NCBI GenBank assembly: GCA_033220425.1
Contig: CM065650.1
Span: 1,116,001 to 1,180,000 of the forward strand
DNA: 64,000 bases
Source of the DNA: Lepraria neglecta
Lineage: Eukaryota > Ascomycota > Lecanoromycetes > Lecanorales > Stereocaulaceae
Direction of reading: 5' to 3'
Part shown: positions 22,944 through 34,638 of the stretch, piece by piece
How the letters are laid out: each line of letters begins with the position of its first letter
Position numbering within the stretch: position 1 is the stretch's first letter
Position numbers and translations under genes: made by a program
Notes under the pieces: generated by a model
Seen by the model: only the letters and a program-made list of their open reading frames with translations
Told to the model about the DNA's origin: nothing
Database searches by the model: none

Positions 22944-25900
22944 TTACCGCTTCTCCACAAGTAATGTATGCATGGCGGCGTAAGCAATCACAATGAAAGC
23001 GCCAGAGAAAAGGGCGAGGCCAATGACGTCCGGCCATAAACCACTATTGTCGAATCCGAAAGCACTCAAAATTGAGGCGCCTGGGACTTCGATGTCCAGA
23101 CCGTACTTGTGATCGATCAAGGTTAGGTACTTGACCTCGTTCACGATGAGGCCCTCGAAGCCATAGTGGAAAATGGAAAGCTGCATATTGTTAGCGGGAG
23201 TATTACTTGATGCACGTAGGAAGAGAACTTACTGTCTGTAGCCATAACGCCGCCTTCGGTATGGCGTCATGATTTAGCAGCAGACCTGCGAAGAGTAGAC
23301 TAAACAGCATCACCAAGCTGCCAATCAAATTTGCCACACCGCCATCCTTGAATACGATGCCGATGAACAGGCAAATGGCTGCTGCTGCTAGATTGAAGAG
23401 TACGAGGATCAAGATGAACTTGAAAAATTCAGGCCATGCCGGTGTCAAGCCGGTCATTGGGTAGACAATAGCTCCCATAATGATGGGAGGTATGAGTCGC
23501 AGGGGAACGATGTCGAAGACTACCTTAGCGGCAAAGTAGGCTATGGGCGAGTAATAGCCATTCGCGCGCTCTCGCACGAACAGAAGTCGTTCTGAAGAGA
23601 AGACCGTAAGACTCGTCAGTGTGCTGAAACCAAACAATGCCAGGATGAAGAAGAAGAGGCCAAGTCGATTCTGGAAGCCTTTGATGTCGTCCGTCAAACC
23701 ATAGAACAAGAAGCCGGACAGGACTGCGAGGAGAATGGCAATGGCGTAGTGAGTAAGCATTAGCATTGGGTTTCGGTAGAGGTTTCGCCATGTCCTTCGG
23801 GATAAGATCATGAATTGGCTGATTAGGCCCACTCGCCGGTAGCTTTTCATGGTGCCAGATATCACAGCATGATTTGATTGACCGTTGGCCAACCCGTTTG
23901 CGTTTGAAGCGCTGGTCACGGCGGCATTGATATCGTCCCGTACTGAGCCAGCAACATCTGAACTGGCGTAGCTAGAAACAAGCTCGTCCAGGCCTGTGCC
24001 GGTGCCGTACGCTGGCGGAGGGAGCTGATGCGGGTCATCAAGGATCTGTGGAGGTGCCTGGCCCTGCTGTCTTGACAGTCTTATCAGGTCTGCACTATTC
24101 CGACGATTGTCATTGGGGTCGGAAGCTTCGTCATCAGTCTTTGGCGTCAACTCCCCACCACTACTCTTCTTCCGTGTATACAGTTTGCGATCTTGCTGTT
24201 GCTTCAAAGATTGTCTCCGCTTACTCTTTGGCCTTTGAATTGGTTCATTGTAGCTTCCATAGCTGCTATTATTATCCACGCTCATGTTCGAAGCACTTGC
24301 GATGGATTTGACGGCCCGAACGCTACTGTTGACAGTCCGCATACCTTCGCTTCCTGCATCGAAATTGACAGGGCCATTCTCTTCGGCTGGATTAAGGGAT
24401 GTCTCAGCGTGCATGGTGAGATCCACGAGGTAGTCGGCGATATTGAAACCGGAAGGACATGTGTACCCAATGTGGTCGAAGTAGTTCTGACAGCTCGCAT
24501 ATGGACCCGAATAGACAGTCCTGCCTTTTGCGAGAAGGACGAGATGATCGAAGAGGGCAACGATGTTCGAGCGGGGTTGATGGATCGTGAAGATCACGGT
24601 TCTGTTGTAACTCTTGGCCAGCGTCACCAGACACTCAACAACATTGAATGCGTTGAAAGCATCCAGTCCACTTGTTGGTTCGTCCAAGAAGAGGATGCTG
24701 GGACTTGTGACCAATTCACAAGCAATCCCGACTCTTCGCTTCTCTCCGCCAGAAACACCACGCCCGTTGCCCTCTTCTGATCCAATGAGCTGGTCTTTGA
24801 TAGCATGGATCCCAAGCTGCTTCTCAACTTCGTACACACGTTGCTCTTTGATGGAGATGTTCATGTCTCGAGGCAACCGCAGTAAAGCGCTCGTCATGAT
24901 TGTTTCGTGCACAGTCAAGGTTGGCAACATGGTGTCCTCCTGATCCACGAAACCAACAACACTACGAAACTCATTGTCCTTCACCTTTTCTCCATTCACA
25001 TAGAAGTTGCCCTCAACATAGCCACGCTTGTTCTTTCTTGCCAGGATGTCAAGGAAGGTGGTTTTGCCGGCTCCTGATGCACCCATGATAGCCATGAGCT
25101 GACCAGGTAAAGCGATGCCTTGGACACCAGACAGTATCTGCTTGCCGCTCAGGTTATAAGACACGTTCTCGAATTGCAGTGATGCTGGCTTATGCTCTGC
25201 CATCATCTGGGCCAAATCGTCATCTGAGTCGTCGGAAAGATGTATCGGCCCATACTTGAAGGATCTTCGTGACAGGTACCAGACCAGAAGAATAACCAGA
25301 ACAACAAAAAGGGCACATCCGGCGATGACTCCGGCAATCAGAGGTGTATTGATCTCCTTGACAGGGCGTGTATAGCCTGGGACGTCCGTACGGTACAAGC
25401 ACTCCCCCCACGAACATTTCAAGGTAATGGACTCGTCTCCAAAGACGCTCTTGATAAGGCCATTCATGGCCGGTTCTTCAAATTTGCTTCCGTCCTGTTG
25501 GCTACCTCCCTCGGTACTGATTGATGAAAATGATGCGGGACCTTTGATCGATTCAGCGAGAAATTCTCCAATGTCAATGGAGTCCTCTTCTCCACACAGC
25601 ATACGACCCGGGATGCAAGCACACTTGATGTGCTCACACTTATAGCTAGTAGTGTTTTTGTCGTAGTCGTTCTCAGAGCTATATGAGCAGGTATCGAGTG
25701 CGCAGTAGAAAGACTCCTCTTGGCCGACCCAGAACTGGAAGTTGCAAGTATCGTCCTCGGCGTTGCATGAAAACGTAGCTTGTGGCGTCCTCTCCTTCAG
25801 CTGGTCCAATATCTTTCTATTGGTGATATCGCACATCTGATGGTTCTCTTTCACTACGACACCGTCCTTGTAACATACTCCTCCAGAATCTTCCGGCATC

Positions 25901-26283
25901 AACGCGTTACAGGCGTCGTCTGTCTTACAAACATTGCAGTTTATGCCCTCCCAGCCATCTTCACATACGCACTCTCCTTCTCCTCTCGGTGCCCTATCCT
26001 TTCCCTTGGCCAACGAGCCGCATAGTGGTTTAGAGCAGTCTTCGCCACCGAAGCCTGGGGGACACGAGCACTTCCCATTGTATTTATTGCAGGAGGAGAA
26101 TTGTGCACACTGGAAGGCTTCGAGGTTGCAGTTGAAACATGGTGGGCAATCTGGCGGTCGGTCATCGTTGAGGGAGAAGCTTGACTGGAGAAGGTCCGCT
26201 CTCGAATGATTCTGGTATGCGTGTGAAGGCCATATCGAACCCAGTATTCCGAGCGCTGCGAGTGCGGTCCACCGTGTAATCAT
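22944..26283 (-). CDS. ADP1: ABCG-type ATP-binding transporter with extracellular Cys-rich domain (ADP1 type)
   Basis: Exons 26283-23233 and 23180-22944, phase-0 intron of 52 nt, 1095 aa. The product has a signal peptide ([17 protein letters not shown]), a Cys-rich EGF-like ectodomain ([30 protein letters not shown]), a first membrane helix ([20 protein letters not shown]), a nucleotide-binding domain with Walker [10 protein letters not shown], signature VSGGEKRR and Walker [12 protein letters not shown], a long Ser/Arg-rich linker, and an ABC2-type membrane domain at the C-terminus. This architecture equals yeast Adp1 (YCR011C), whose substrate is unknown. I chose ATG 26283 over the in-frame ATG 26490 because it places the signal peptide at the N-terminus. 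Intact. Confidence 0.93.
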
Positions 26284-26723
26284 GGAGACAGGTGTGAGGC
26301 GAGGACAGATCGATGAGTGCTGCCTGGGGGCGATCGACGATAAGACTGACGGGCGCCACAAAACCGCGAGGAGCTCGAACAGAGAAAATAGGAGCGGGTG
26401 TAGGTACGCTCTCGCCACGGAACGTAGTGTATAATTGGAGCTCGACTGGTTTAGTGAGCTGTCAATGAAGAGGGTGGGTCTTGTGCTCATAGATCTCTGC
26501 GGCTGGGGCTTGGCGGCCGTTCCCTCTCCGGCTCGGCTAGACTTCCAGTAGAATAGGCGAGTAGAGCCCTAGCAAACGTGGGGTAGGTACGGATTGACGA
26601 TTTGATGTTTCTTTTCAACTCACCAATTGTTCACCAAACTTCTTGAATGCTGCTTTACCTGCAGGAGCTCGTAAAACCTGATATTGATGTTCTAGGCGTC
26701 GGATCAAGATCTTGCGTGACATA

Positions 26724-28319
26724 ATGGCGCTTGCAAAAGTTGTGCCCTTTGCTGTCGAGCAGGTAAGGAACTCCAAGCGTCTCCTCATTTTCCTCGCCTC
26801 TCATTGCCTGCATATGGCTTATCGTAGTACTTTGTTTCTCGAAGGATCATTGGCGGCGTTACTTAGCATCTCGTTGTTCAGTGCTACTCCATTCTGTACT
26901 TGACATGGAACAGAGGCTTTTGCATCTCATTGATTATCCGCAGAATAAACTTTCAATGTATTCCTTCTGACTGTACTTTAGAAACTTTATTTGAAGAGAA
27001 CTCGGATGTTCGAGTCTTGTACCAAATCATCTCTTGTGATAAAATTGCTTGGTGTTCCAAATGGGCCTGCGAACCCGAAATAGAAATGCTCATGTCTGCG
27101 ATTGATCAATACTTTCTTGCAACTACATGACTGACAATGCTTGACTTAGTGGATGGACGAGCATGAGACCCATGCAAGATACAACATTGCCGAGACATGC
27201 GTAGCCTCAATATCCCTCGACGACTTAAAAGAGCTCTCGGAAGACAAGACCAGCGAGTTATGGTCGTCATCTACCAAGCTCACTTATGGTACCATACGAG
27301 GCTCGGAGAAGTTGCGAAGCAACCTTGCGAACCTTTACTCCGCAAAGAAACCATTGCAAGCTGACAAGGTATTAATAACACCCGGTGCAATAGCTGCAAA
27401 CATGACTGTTTTTTATGGCCTTGTGGGAAAGGGCGACCACGTAATATGTCATCATCCCACATATCAACAACTGTACGAGGTCCCTAAAAGCCTTGGAGCT
27501 GAAGTGGATCTGTGGCGAGCAAGGGAAAAAAGGAAATGGCAACTAGACATAGAAGAGCTTAAGGCTTTGATACGGCCAAATACCAAGATGATCATTGTCA
27601 ACAACCCGCAAAACCCAACCGGCGCCATTGTCTCTAAACCAACCCTCGACTCTTTGATTGAGATTGCTGAGGAACACAATCTGATTATCATGGCTGACGA
27701 GGTCTACCGTCCTCTGTTCCATTCGATATCACCGATATCCCCTGACTTTCCACCATCAATTCTATCACTTCCATACACCAAAGTTATAGCCACCGGATCT
27801 CTTTCGAAGGCATACAGTCTCGCCGGCATACGTGTTGGCTGGATCGCGTCACGGAGCTCTGAACTAATCGAGGCCTGCGCCCAGGCAAGAGATTACACGA
27901 CCATCAGTGTCAGCAAGATTGATGACCAAATTGCCGCTTATGCTCTTAGCCAAGATGTTATACACGGGCTGCTCGGCCGAAATATCCAGCTTGCAAAGCG
28001 GAATCTGGGTATCCTGGAGATGTTCGTGGAGAGCTTTAGGTGGGCTTGCGAATGGGTGAAGCCAGTAGCTGGGACAATAGCTTTTATCAAATTCTCGAAG
28101 ATGGGCCAGGACATTGACGATGTGGCATTTTGCGAGAAGTTGATGGAAGAAACGGGTGTCATGCTCTGCCCAGGAAGGAGGTGTTTTGGAGAGGAGTTCA
28201 AGGGTTATGTAAGATTCGGGTTCTGTTGCGAGACGTATGTGCTGGATGAAGGGTTAGAGAAATTGAGAGGGTTCATGAAGAAAGGATACCAGACCCTGCC
28301 TCTAGCAGAAGAAACCTAG
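26724..28319 (+). CDS. PLP-dependent class I/II aminotransferase
   Basis: Exons 26724-26762 and 27150-28319 give 402 aa. The small first exon (MALAKVVPFAVEQ) continues into WMDEHETHARYNIAETC across a 387-nt intron, the longest inferred in this window. Fold-type I features: ITPGAIAANMTVFYGLV, NNPQNPTGAI, ADEVYRPLF with the Asp that contacts the cofactor nitrogen, and SLSKAYSLAGIRVGW with the Schiff-base Lys near residue 233. The C-terminal Arg that binds the substrate carboxylate lies in YVRFGF. The family resembles fungal proteins often labelled capreomycidine-synthase-like or class I/II aminotransferase; the substrate is not known. Divergent from ADP1 with a spacer of about 440 bp. Confidence 0.9.
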
Positions 28320-28927
28320 AAACGTCAAGAAAAGCCAAAACATATACCGATTACAAGTTCCCTGTAATAAAATGCTACAGGTGTACTAAATCAAAGGAAG
28401 AAATGGTGAATCAGTAAATTGATGTAAACTGGAAAGTCATTAGGAAAATTTTCTTTGACTGGAGAAATCCTGCAATAGCTGTTCGTTGCATGCAGAGCCC
28501 AAACGGTATCTGTCTTTGCCTTAACTATCGAGCTGATACTCCAACGCCTATATCACAAGAACGTGAAATAGAAAGGAAGCATTGGCCAAGACAGAAATCG
28601 CAGGCTGTGGACAAATGACGCTGCTAAAGCGGCGGCCGGTGCCAGGCACTGACTGAGGTCACTAAACAGACAACAGAGACCGAAAAACACCATACTACTT
28701 TCAATACTATACTACGACTTGATTTCGCTAATTCTTCTGGACTTGCAACTTAGAGTCCGTGTAGCCCAGCCTCATACACCAAGAGACGCTTTTCGCCGCT
28801 CCCAACGACTCCCCACGGCTTAGCTTATCAATCCAGCGAATCCTCGAATACAAGCTGCCCACTTCTCCCAGCCTCACGCACGCGAGCACCCAACGCGCTG
28901 GGATAGAGCGATATTCAAACCGTCCTC
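28320..28927. other. intergenic; promoter and 5' leader region of ERV14
   Basis: No ORF of coding character. It is pyrimidine-rich near the ERV14 start, as in many fungal promoters. Nothing else seen. Confidence 0.5.
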
Positions 28928-29546
28928 ATGATGTCCGGCGAAGCATGGCTGTACCTTCTGGCGGTACTTATAAATGCCGTCAACCTCTTCTTACAAGTTT
29001 TCTTCACAATCATGTATAGCGATCTAGAGTGGTATGTAGTGCCCCGGTGCTTTCCTTAAATCCCAGGCATACTGCGATCTGGCCTCTTCCCAAAGCATAT
29101 GCTAACACTCTCATCTACTTAGTGATTACATCAACCCCATCGACCTCTGCAACCGCCTGAACACCTATATTGTGCCCGAGGCAGCCGTACACGCCTTCCT
29201 GACAGTACTCTTCTTGATCAACGGATACTGGATCGCTCTGATCCTCAATCTACCATTACTCGCATACAACGCGAAGAAGTAAGAGCTACGTTTTCTACAC
29301 ATGAAGAGCAAGGCTAACCAGTATTGCAGGATCTTTGAGAACCAACACCTTCTGGACGCGACAGAGATATTCAGGAAGTTGAATGTGCACAAGAAGGTAT
29401 GAATATCGTCTATGACAGCGGAATACAAGGACATGAGCTCATTATTCCAACAGGAATCATTCATCAAGCTTGGCTTCCATCTGATCATGTTCTTCTTCTA
29501 CCTGTACAGCATGATAGTGGCTCTGATAAGGGATGAGTCGCATTGA
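28928..29546 (+). CDS. ERV14: ER-derived vesicle cargo receptor Erv14 / cornichon
   Basis: Exons 28928-29031, 29123-29278, 29330-29396 and 29454-29546 give 139 aa. Erv14 packs membrane cargo into COPII vesicles at the ER. The sequence shows [60 protein letters not shown], a cytosolic loop [20 protein letters not shown], and a last helix [18 protein letters not shown], with the three-helix cornichon layout. Two ATGs are adjacent (28928 and 28931); family members start at the second. All splice sites are GT-AG and in phase. Intact. Confidence 0.96.
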
Positions 29547-30222
29547 CTACGAGAGAAAGCACACAGAAGTATGAAGGAGGGTGGTACCTATTGAGGAACA
29601 CCCATATCGAGTAGTAGCAGGCCTGGAGCGGATTGGTCGCGTGCCTATGGAGAACGCGATTTTTGGCTTCTAGGAACGCGGGGCGGAGTCATTGGATTGT
29701 ACAGGATGGGATCCTTGGTACTGATACGCTATGTTAAATTTTATAAATCTAACGTTGGCTTGCTGGATACCCAGTGTATTTCACTGGAGCGAGTAAATTA
29801 TGGAACGTGTGAATGAACGCCTTTGGATGGAATCCCACGCTGCAATGTGATATCTTTAGAAAGGCCCAATAACAAGCATTCATAGCCTATTCATGAAATG
29901 CATGAATAACCCGCCAGCTTCGACGTAGAGGGCTAGAGAGACTCGAGAGAGCACATTGAAAGTTGCTGGTCAAGCTAAACCCTTTTGGTCGGAATTAGGG
30001 TAAGGTGCCTGCAGAGCGAGTGACTCTTCAACTCGTAGCTTCCTCGAAGTCACACGATGTGTCCGATTGGACTCGACGCTATGCCACTGTTATGGCAGAC
30101 ATTAGGTGGAGATTTAGGCATGTGGCCTGATAACGGCCTTGTATCATGACGACTGGTATGGCTTTTGCATTCCTCCAACGTTACACATACAAGTCCCCGC
30201 GCTTCCTAACGGCTAACCAGCG
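29547..30222. other. intergenic, no gene seen apart from an upstream ORF
   Basis: A 72-codon plus-strand frame (30146-30364) starts here and overlaps the start of the next gene in another frame; it may be a translated upstream ORF. Otherwise no coding signal. Confidence 0.5.
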
Positions 30223-30360
30223 ATGTCTCTCAGCTCTCTTTTCAACCGGTCCATTGCCAGGAAAGACATACCCCTGTTACCACTACACAAATCGAGCCCC
30301 CCAACGCCCTACCAAACGGCTGCAGCCAGCCCCGATCCTCAACCTCCCCGGGCTTTCAAG

Positions 30361-31659
30361 ATGACCTCCACAACCATTCCCCAAACGGACTCCCTTGTTG
30401 CCCTCTCTCGCCAAGAGGCCCATCTGCAAAACAATCTCCAAATTCTGTTAGACGCTCAAAGCGAGGGTCTCCTCGCTGGACTCAGTGGACCACCTCAAGA
30501 TGAAGCATCCTCAACAGGCAGTAGGACGCCAACTACAGATTCCGGGTCTCACAGCTTTCACAAGCCCAAGCCGATTGTCCCGGTACGGCAGCCTGTAAAG
30601 CGGAAACTCGGACTACGCGGTGCGCGCAGAGGTATCAGCCGAGCCATCTCAGACTTGGCAGATCTAAAACTTCAAGAGGCAAGAGTGCTAGAAGACGAAG
30701 TATCTCAGCGGGACGACGTCTTATATTCAGTACAAGGCTTTGAACGGAAGTCCGCAGGATTGCAGGAACACATACGAGCCATCGAATCCGAAGACACAAC
30801 TCGACAGGTCAATACCCTCCAAGCCGAAGAAAAAGTCCTCGACTCCGAAATCCACGAATTAGAAACCCGACTCTATGAAATGAGAGCCCGACAACGGCAT
30901 CTCCTACGCGAGATCGACGGCTTGAACAATAGCGTGCAAAGCAAGCTCAGCTCGTATAAATCAGCTCTGGCGCTAGCGGAGAAGGATATCAAGACGTTTT
31001 TAGCAAGACCCCCTTTGCAATCTGCCAACCATACAGCAGCTGCTACGGGAATATGGTCACTACTGAGGGAAAGAAGAACGCTAGAGATGGCAAAAGAGCA
31101 CTACACTGACGAAAAGCACGCCCTACGCGAGCGATTCTCTGCTGTGGAAGCAGAGAAGAATGCCCTCGAAGATGGAGGCGCTGTGTGGGAGGAAGTCGTG
31201 CAAGAAGTCAGTCACGTCGAGAAAATGCTAAGGGAAGAAATGCAACACATGCAAAGCCCTTTGCTAGAGACGGGCAACGAACAACAGCCTGCAGAGGGAA
31301 TGAAGAAGATCCTTCAGACGATGCAGAAGGCTCGATCGCGTATTGAAAGCAAACTCGACCTTGCGGAGACGAAAAATTGGAAATTGTTGGTCTGCTGTAT
31401 TGGCGCGGAATTGGAGGCGATGGTTGAAGGGCAGGGGGTGCTTGAGGAGGCTTTGGAGGCAGCTTCTTCTGGAGGCGAGCTTGGTAGAGAGAAGGGGAAG
31501 GGCGGGCTAAACGGGAATGGCACTGGAGCGTTGTTGAGCGAGGAAAGGCCTGATCTTGAGCATGCTAATGAGCTCTTGAATGTAGAAAGGGAGAGGTCGG
31601 AAGACGAAGACGATGGTCCGGGGCCAGAGCTACTGATTTCGCATCATGATGACGAATGA
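30361..31659 (+). CDS. ATG28: coiled-coil protein, Atg28-like autophagy protein
   Basis: A single exon. From ATG 30361 (MTSTTIPQTDSLVALSRQE) it gives 432 aa; an in-frame ATG at 30223 would add 46 residues of low-conservation Pro/Ser-rich sequence. The conserved block is PVKRKLGLRGARRGISRAIS followed by DLADLKLQE, which I recognise from filamentous fungal proteins labelled Atg28. Long heptad regions follow (about residues 120-240 and 270-370), then a Gly-rich acidic tail. In Pichia, Atg28 acts with Atg35/Atg17 in pexophagy; a similar scaffold role here is inference. No membrane segment. Confidence 0.75.
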   Translation: MTSTTIPQTDSLVALSRQEAHLQNNLQILLDAQSEGLLAGLSGPPQDEASSTGSRTPTTDSGSHSFHKPKPIVPVRQPVKRKLGLRGARRGISRAISDLADLKLQEARVLEDEVSQRDDVLYSVQGFERKSAGLQEHIRAIESEDTTRQVNTLQAEEKVLDSEIHELETRLYEMRARQRHLLREIDGLNNSVQSKLSSYKSALALAEKDIKTFLARPPLQSANHTAAATGIWSLLRERRTLEMAKEHYTDEKHALRERFSAVEAEKNALEDGGAVWEEVVQEVSHVEKMLREEMQHMQSPLLETGNEQQPAEGMKKILQTMQKARSRIESKLDLAETKNWKLLVCCIGAELEAMVEGQGVLEEALEAASSGGELGREKGKGGLNGNGTGALLSEERPDLEHANELLNVERERSEDEDDGPGPELLISHHDDE

Positions 31660-32072
31660 GTAGTGTAGATGAGTATATGCATTTTGGGGAATGCTGCATA
31701 GAAGTTGAAATACACCTACAGCTAGGTAGAAAACCCTTCAGCGATGTTTACGTTTTACTTCGCTGCTATGCAAGGTTAATCCGTACTAATGACTTTCACA
31801 AATAAGAGCAGACATTAACGCGACCTTTGTGAGGATCAGATTTGGGCATGGTCCCCCTTCCCGTCGAAATGCACCATCCGCTAGCAGTGACATCTACACA
31901 TATCAACGAATTCATTGCCAAACATCAACCATCTTTTCCAGGACCCATCTAGAAGTCCTTTCCAACACCAGACTCCACGCTCATGCACGATACAGTGATG
32001 CAATTTCATGCAAAGTTCCAAAATTCTGACGCTCATGCTTATTCCCCGATGCATTCAATCCCTTTCATCACA
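31660..32072. other. convergent spacer, no gene seen
   Basis: This is the 3' region between the Atg28-like gene and the WD40 gene. Only short chance frames. Confidence 0.5.
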
Positions 32073-34006
32073 TCACATAGAAACACCCCAAACACCTCTC
32101 CCACCACTAACACCCAACCAGTCACCACCCTGGCTCGTCAGCCCACTCTGTGGCGCCCAGCTGATATTCCCAACCTCGTAATCGCACTGCCAGCTTGCGG
32201 CAGGACCTTGACTGCTGGCGGGTGTGGAGTTGGGCGGTGGATTGCCATTGGCGCCTTGACCTAGGGTGGAATTGTTGTGGTTGATAAGATCCCAGATCAG
32301 GACTAAGGAGTCATCACCGCCGGATGCTAGGGTGCCTCGTCGAGAGGGAGACCATTCTATGCAATTAATTGCTGCTGCGTGGCCCTTGAGTTCTAGCAAG
32401 GCTTGACCTGGTTGCCGGACGTCGAGGATTCTTATGCTGTTGGAATCTTGGGAGAAGGTTGCGAGGAGATGGGCGTCGTGTGGTGAAGCTAGTAATGGTT
32501 AGTTTCAACGAATATATCACAATCTTCGAGAATTATCTCTTACCCGCTAATCTGAGCAGTGGAGGGGCGTAGGACATCGTTTGCTGTGCAGTTGTCGGAC
32601 TCATGTTGCCAGGACTCGAGGCTGGGATGGACTGATTAGTTGATGACTTGCATGATTTGAGGGGATACGCACATTTCTCATTGTTCTTCTCTGAAGGCTC
32701 GTATATGATGGTACTGTGCTCGAGACTTCTGAGATCAAACATTCGCACGCTACCATCAGCACCGCAGCTAACGAAGACATCGACACTGTTTGCACAGAAG
32801 CGTACGTCGAAGACTTCTTTGTCATGCGCGATCAACTGAGTTTTCGCTGTGAGGGTGGGAATATCCCATATTGTACACGTGGTGTCGATGCTAGAGGTGA
32901 TGATTAAGCTTGGAGATAGAGTATTCCAGTCGAGAGAGGTAAGAGGTGCAGTGTGTTCAGGCGATTTCGAATTCGAGAGGAGCGCGAGAGGAGTCAGCTT
33001 TTGAGGTGGCTGCTGTGTTGGATTTGGTGGGCGAGTTATGGAGTTGCTAGAATTGTAGGATGGTTGTGAGGGCAGCGACCACAACCGTAAGTGGTCTCCA
33101 GATGTAGCCAATAGATCAGTGGATTGTTTCTGCGATGATGCAGGCTCCCATAATATTCTCGTTACAGGATAGGAATGAGTGGCTTCGGCACTTTTGACAA
33201 AGTCAAGGCCGAATTGAGGTGCGTCGGGTCCTTGATCGAGGTCCGTTTCTGGTGTGATCTTGGTATCAAGGATTTGAATCTAGATCAGGGATTAGTCTAG
33301 GCTATCAAGAGCTCTAGATCTGGTAGATATGTGAACTTACAAAGTTGTGTCCATCTTCAACGTAGCTGCCAATGGCCATTTTCCCGGCAGAGTCGCTGGA
33401 ACTATGCTGTTGTACAGGCCATTTGCACCAATCGAATGCATACAGTGCCCATGGTGCCAGATAGTTGCTATTGGTAGGAAACGCAGGAAAGGTCTCGCTA
33501 GAGTACGGATGTGCGCTCTGAGACCCATCCTGACCCGAATCACCAAGCGGTCGAATGTCTGCTAAGCCAAGAGGCGAGTATGTCGCATCGCCTTGCCCTG
33601 TTTGAGACGAGGTGTATCTGTGAGTTGGGGTCGATGCGTATTTGGCACTTTCAGGGGTAGTGGCAAAGGGGGCGTATTTTGGTTGGTCGAAACCAGCAGG
33701 ACTTGATCGCGAGTAGCTATGAGCGTGGTTGGCTGTCGATGGCCGTGGCGAAGATTGTTGCTGTTGTGCTGGGTTCTGGAGCTGAGGTAATGTGGGTATA
33801 GTGGAGGGAGCGGTAATAGACGAAGAGGGAACAGGTCTCCCTGGCTGTAGAACACCTGGGAGAGATTGTCCGGCCGAGGAATTTGAATACTGGGAGCCCT
33901 GGGGTGTGGCCTGTTGAACACTTATCCCCGGGCCTTGACCACCCGCGTACTCATTGGACGAGTGATATGAGTGATGCCGCATGTCTTTTCCACCCTGTTG
34001 GCTCAT
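32073..34006 (-). CDS. WD40 protein, DCAF7/WDR68 (AN11/TTG1-type) homologue
   Basis: Exons 34006-33341, 33279-32673, 32621-32544 and 32488-32073 give 588 aa. The N-terminal 150 residues are Gln/Ser/Pro-rich; the WD40 propeller follows: HPYSSETFPAF...APWALYAFDWCK, GSYVEDGHNFIQIL, PVTRILWEP, DLLATSGDHLRLW, PLTSLDWN, SSIDTTCTIWDI, FVSCGADGSVRMFDLRSLEH, LLATFSQDSNSIRILDVRQP, AAINCIEWSPSRRGTLASGG. Animal DCAF7 and plant TTG1 are kinase and transcription-factor scaffolds; the fungal partner is not known. The third intron (32672-32622, 51 nt) is in frame and may be retained, adding 17 residues. The frame is open upstream to about 34140, so the start could be earlier. Confidence 0.88.
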
Positions 34007-34638
34007 GTTTGCGTTTGGGGGAATATGTAGCTCCTCTTGTCTGCTACCATATGTTTGCGCTCGACGAGGAGTTTCGAACCCTTGAGAAAGCTTCAGCAGG
34101 GCGGGTGTGGGGTGCAGGAGTCCGCATTCGTCGACTGACCTGATGACCCTGTCGTACCTGCGCTGTGTGGTGATGACATGTATGCGCTATCATTTGCTGG
34201 GATATTCGAACTCGAGTCTGCTACGCACGTGAATATGAGGATTGCCTTGGGCGTGGTTTGAACTTTGGGCATACTTTGGTATGGTCCACCGGTCAGCCCT
34301 GCCATCTTCTCTCACTGCCCTGAGGTCGGATATTGTTCCCCCCGGGAAGGGCTGTGAAGTCTTTCGGCAGAGCCAATGTGGCTCAGCATCCACACTGTCA
34401 AATTAAACAGCAAATCCTTCAAATGAGGGCAAACAGTCGAGGAATTGTTCGTCATAAGTTCGAGAGAAGCGCGGCGCGATTTAAGCGCAGACTAGCCCTT
34501 ACCCTTTTTGATACCCGTCCCTTTTCCTCTGTGAATCTCCTTTATCTGCCATCTTCGTAATCATTATTAGATATTTTGATGGCTTCCAAGAAGGGTGAAC
34601 ATTAAGACTTGCCTCTGACAAAGCTAAATCAGTCGAAT
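34007..34638. promoter_or_regulatory. divergent promoter of the WD40 gene and the PPAT gene
   Basis: A 632-bp spacer between start codons of opposite orientation. It may contain a further 5' exon of the WD40 gene (minus frame 34305-34093). No specific motif was identified. Confidence 0.4.
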
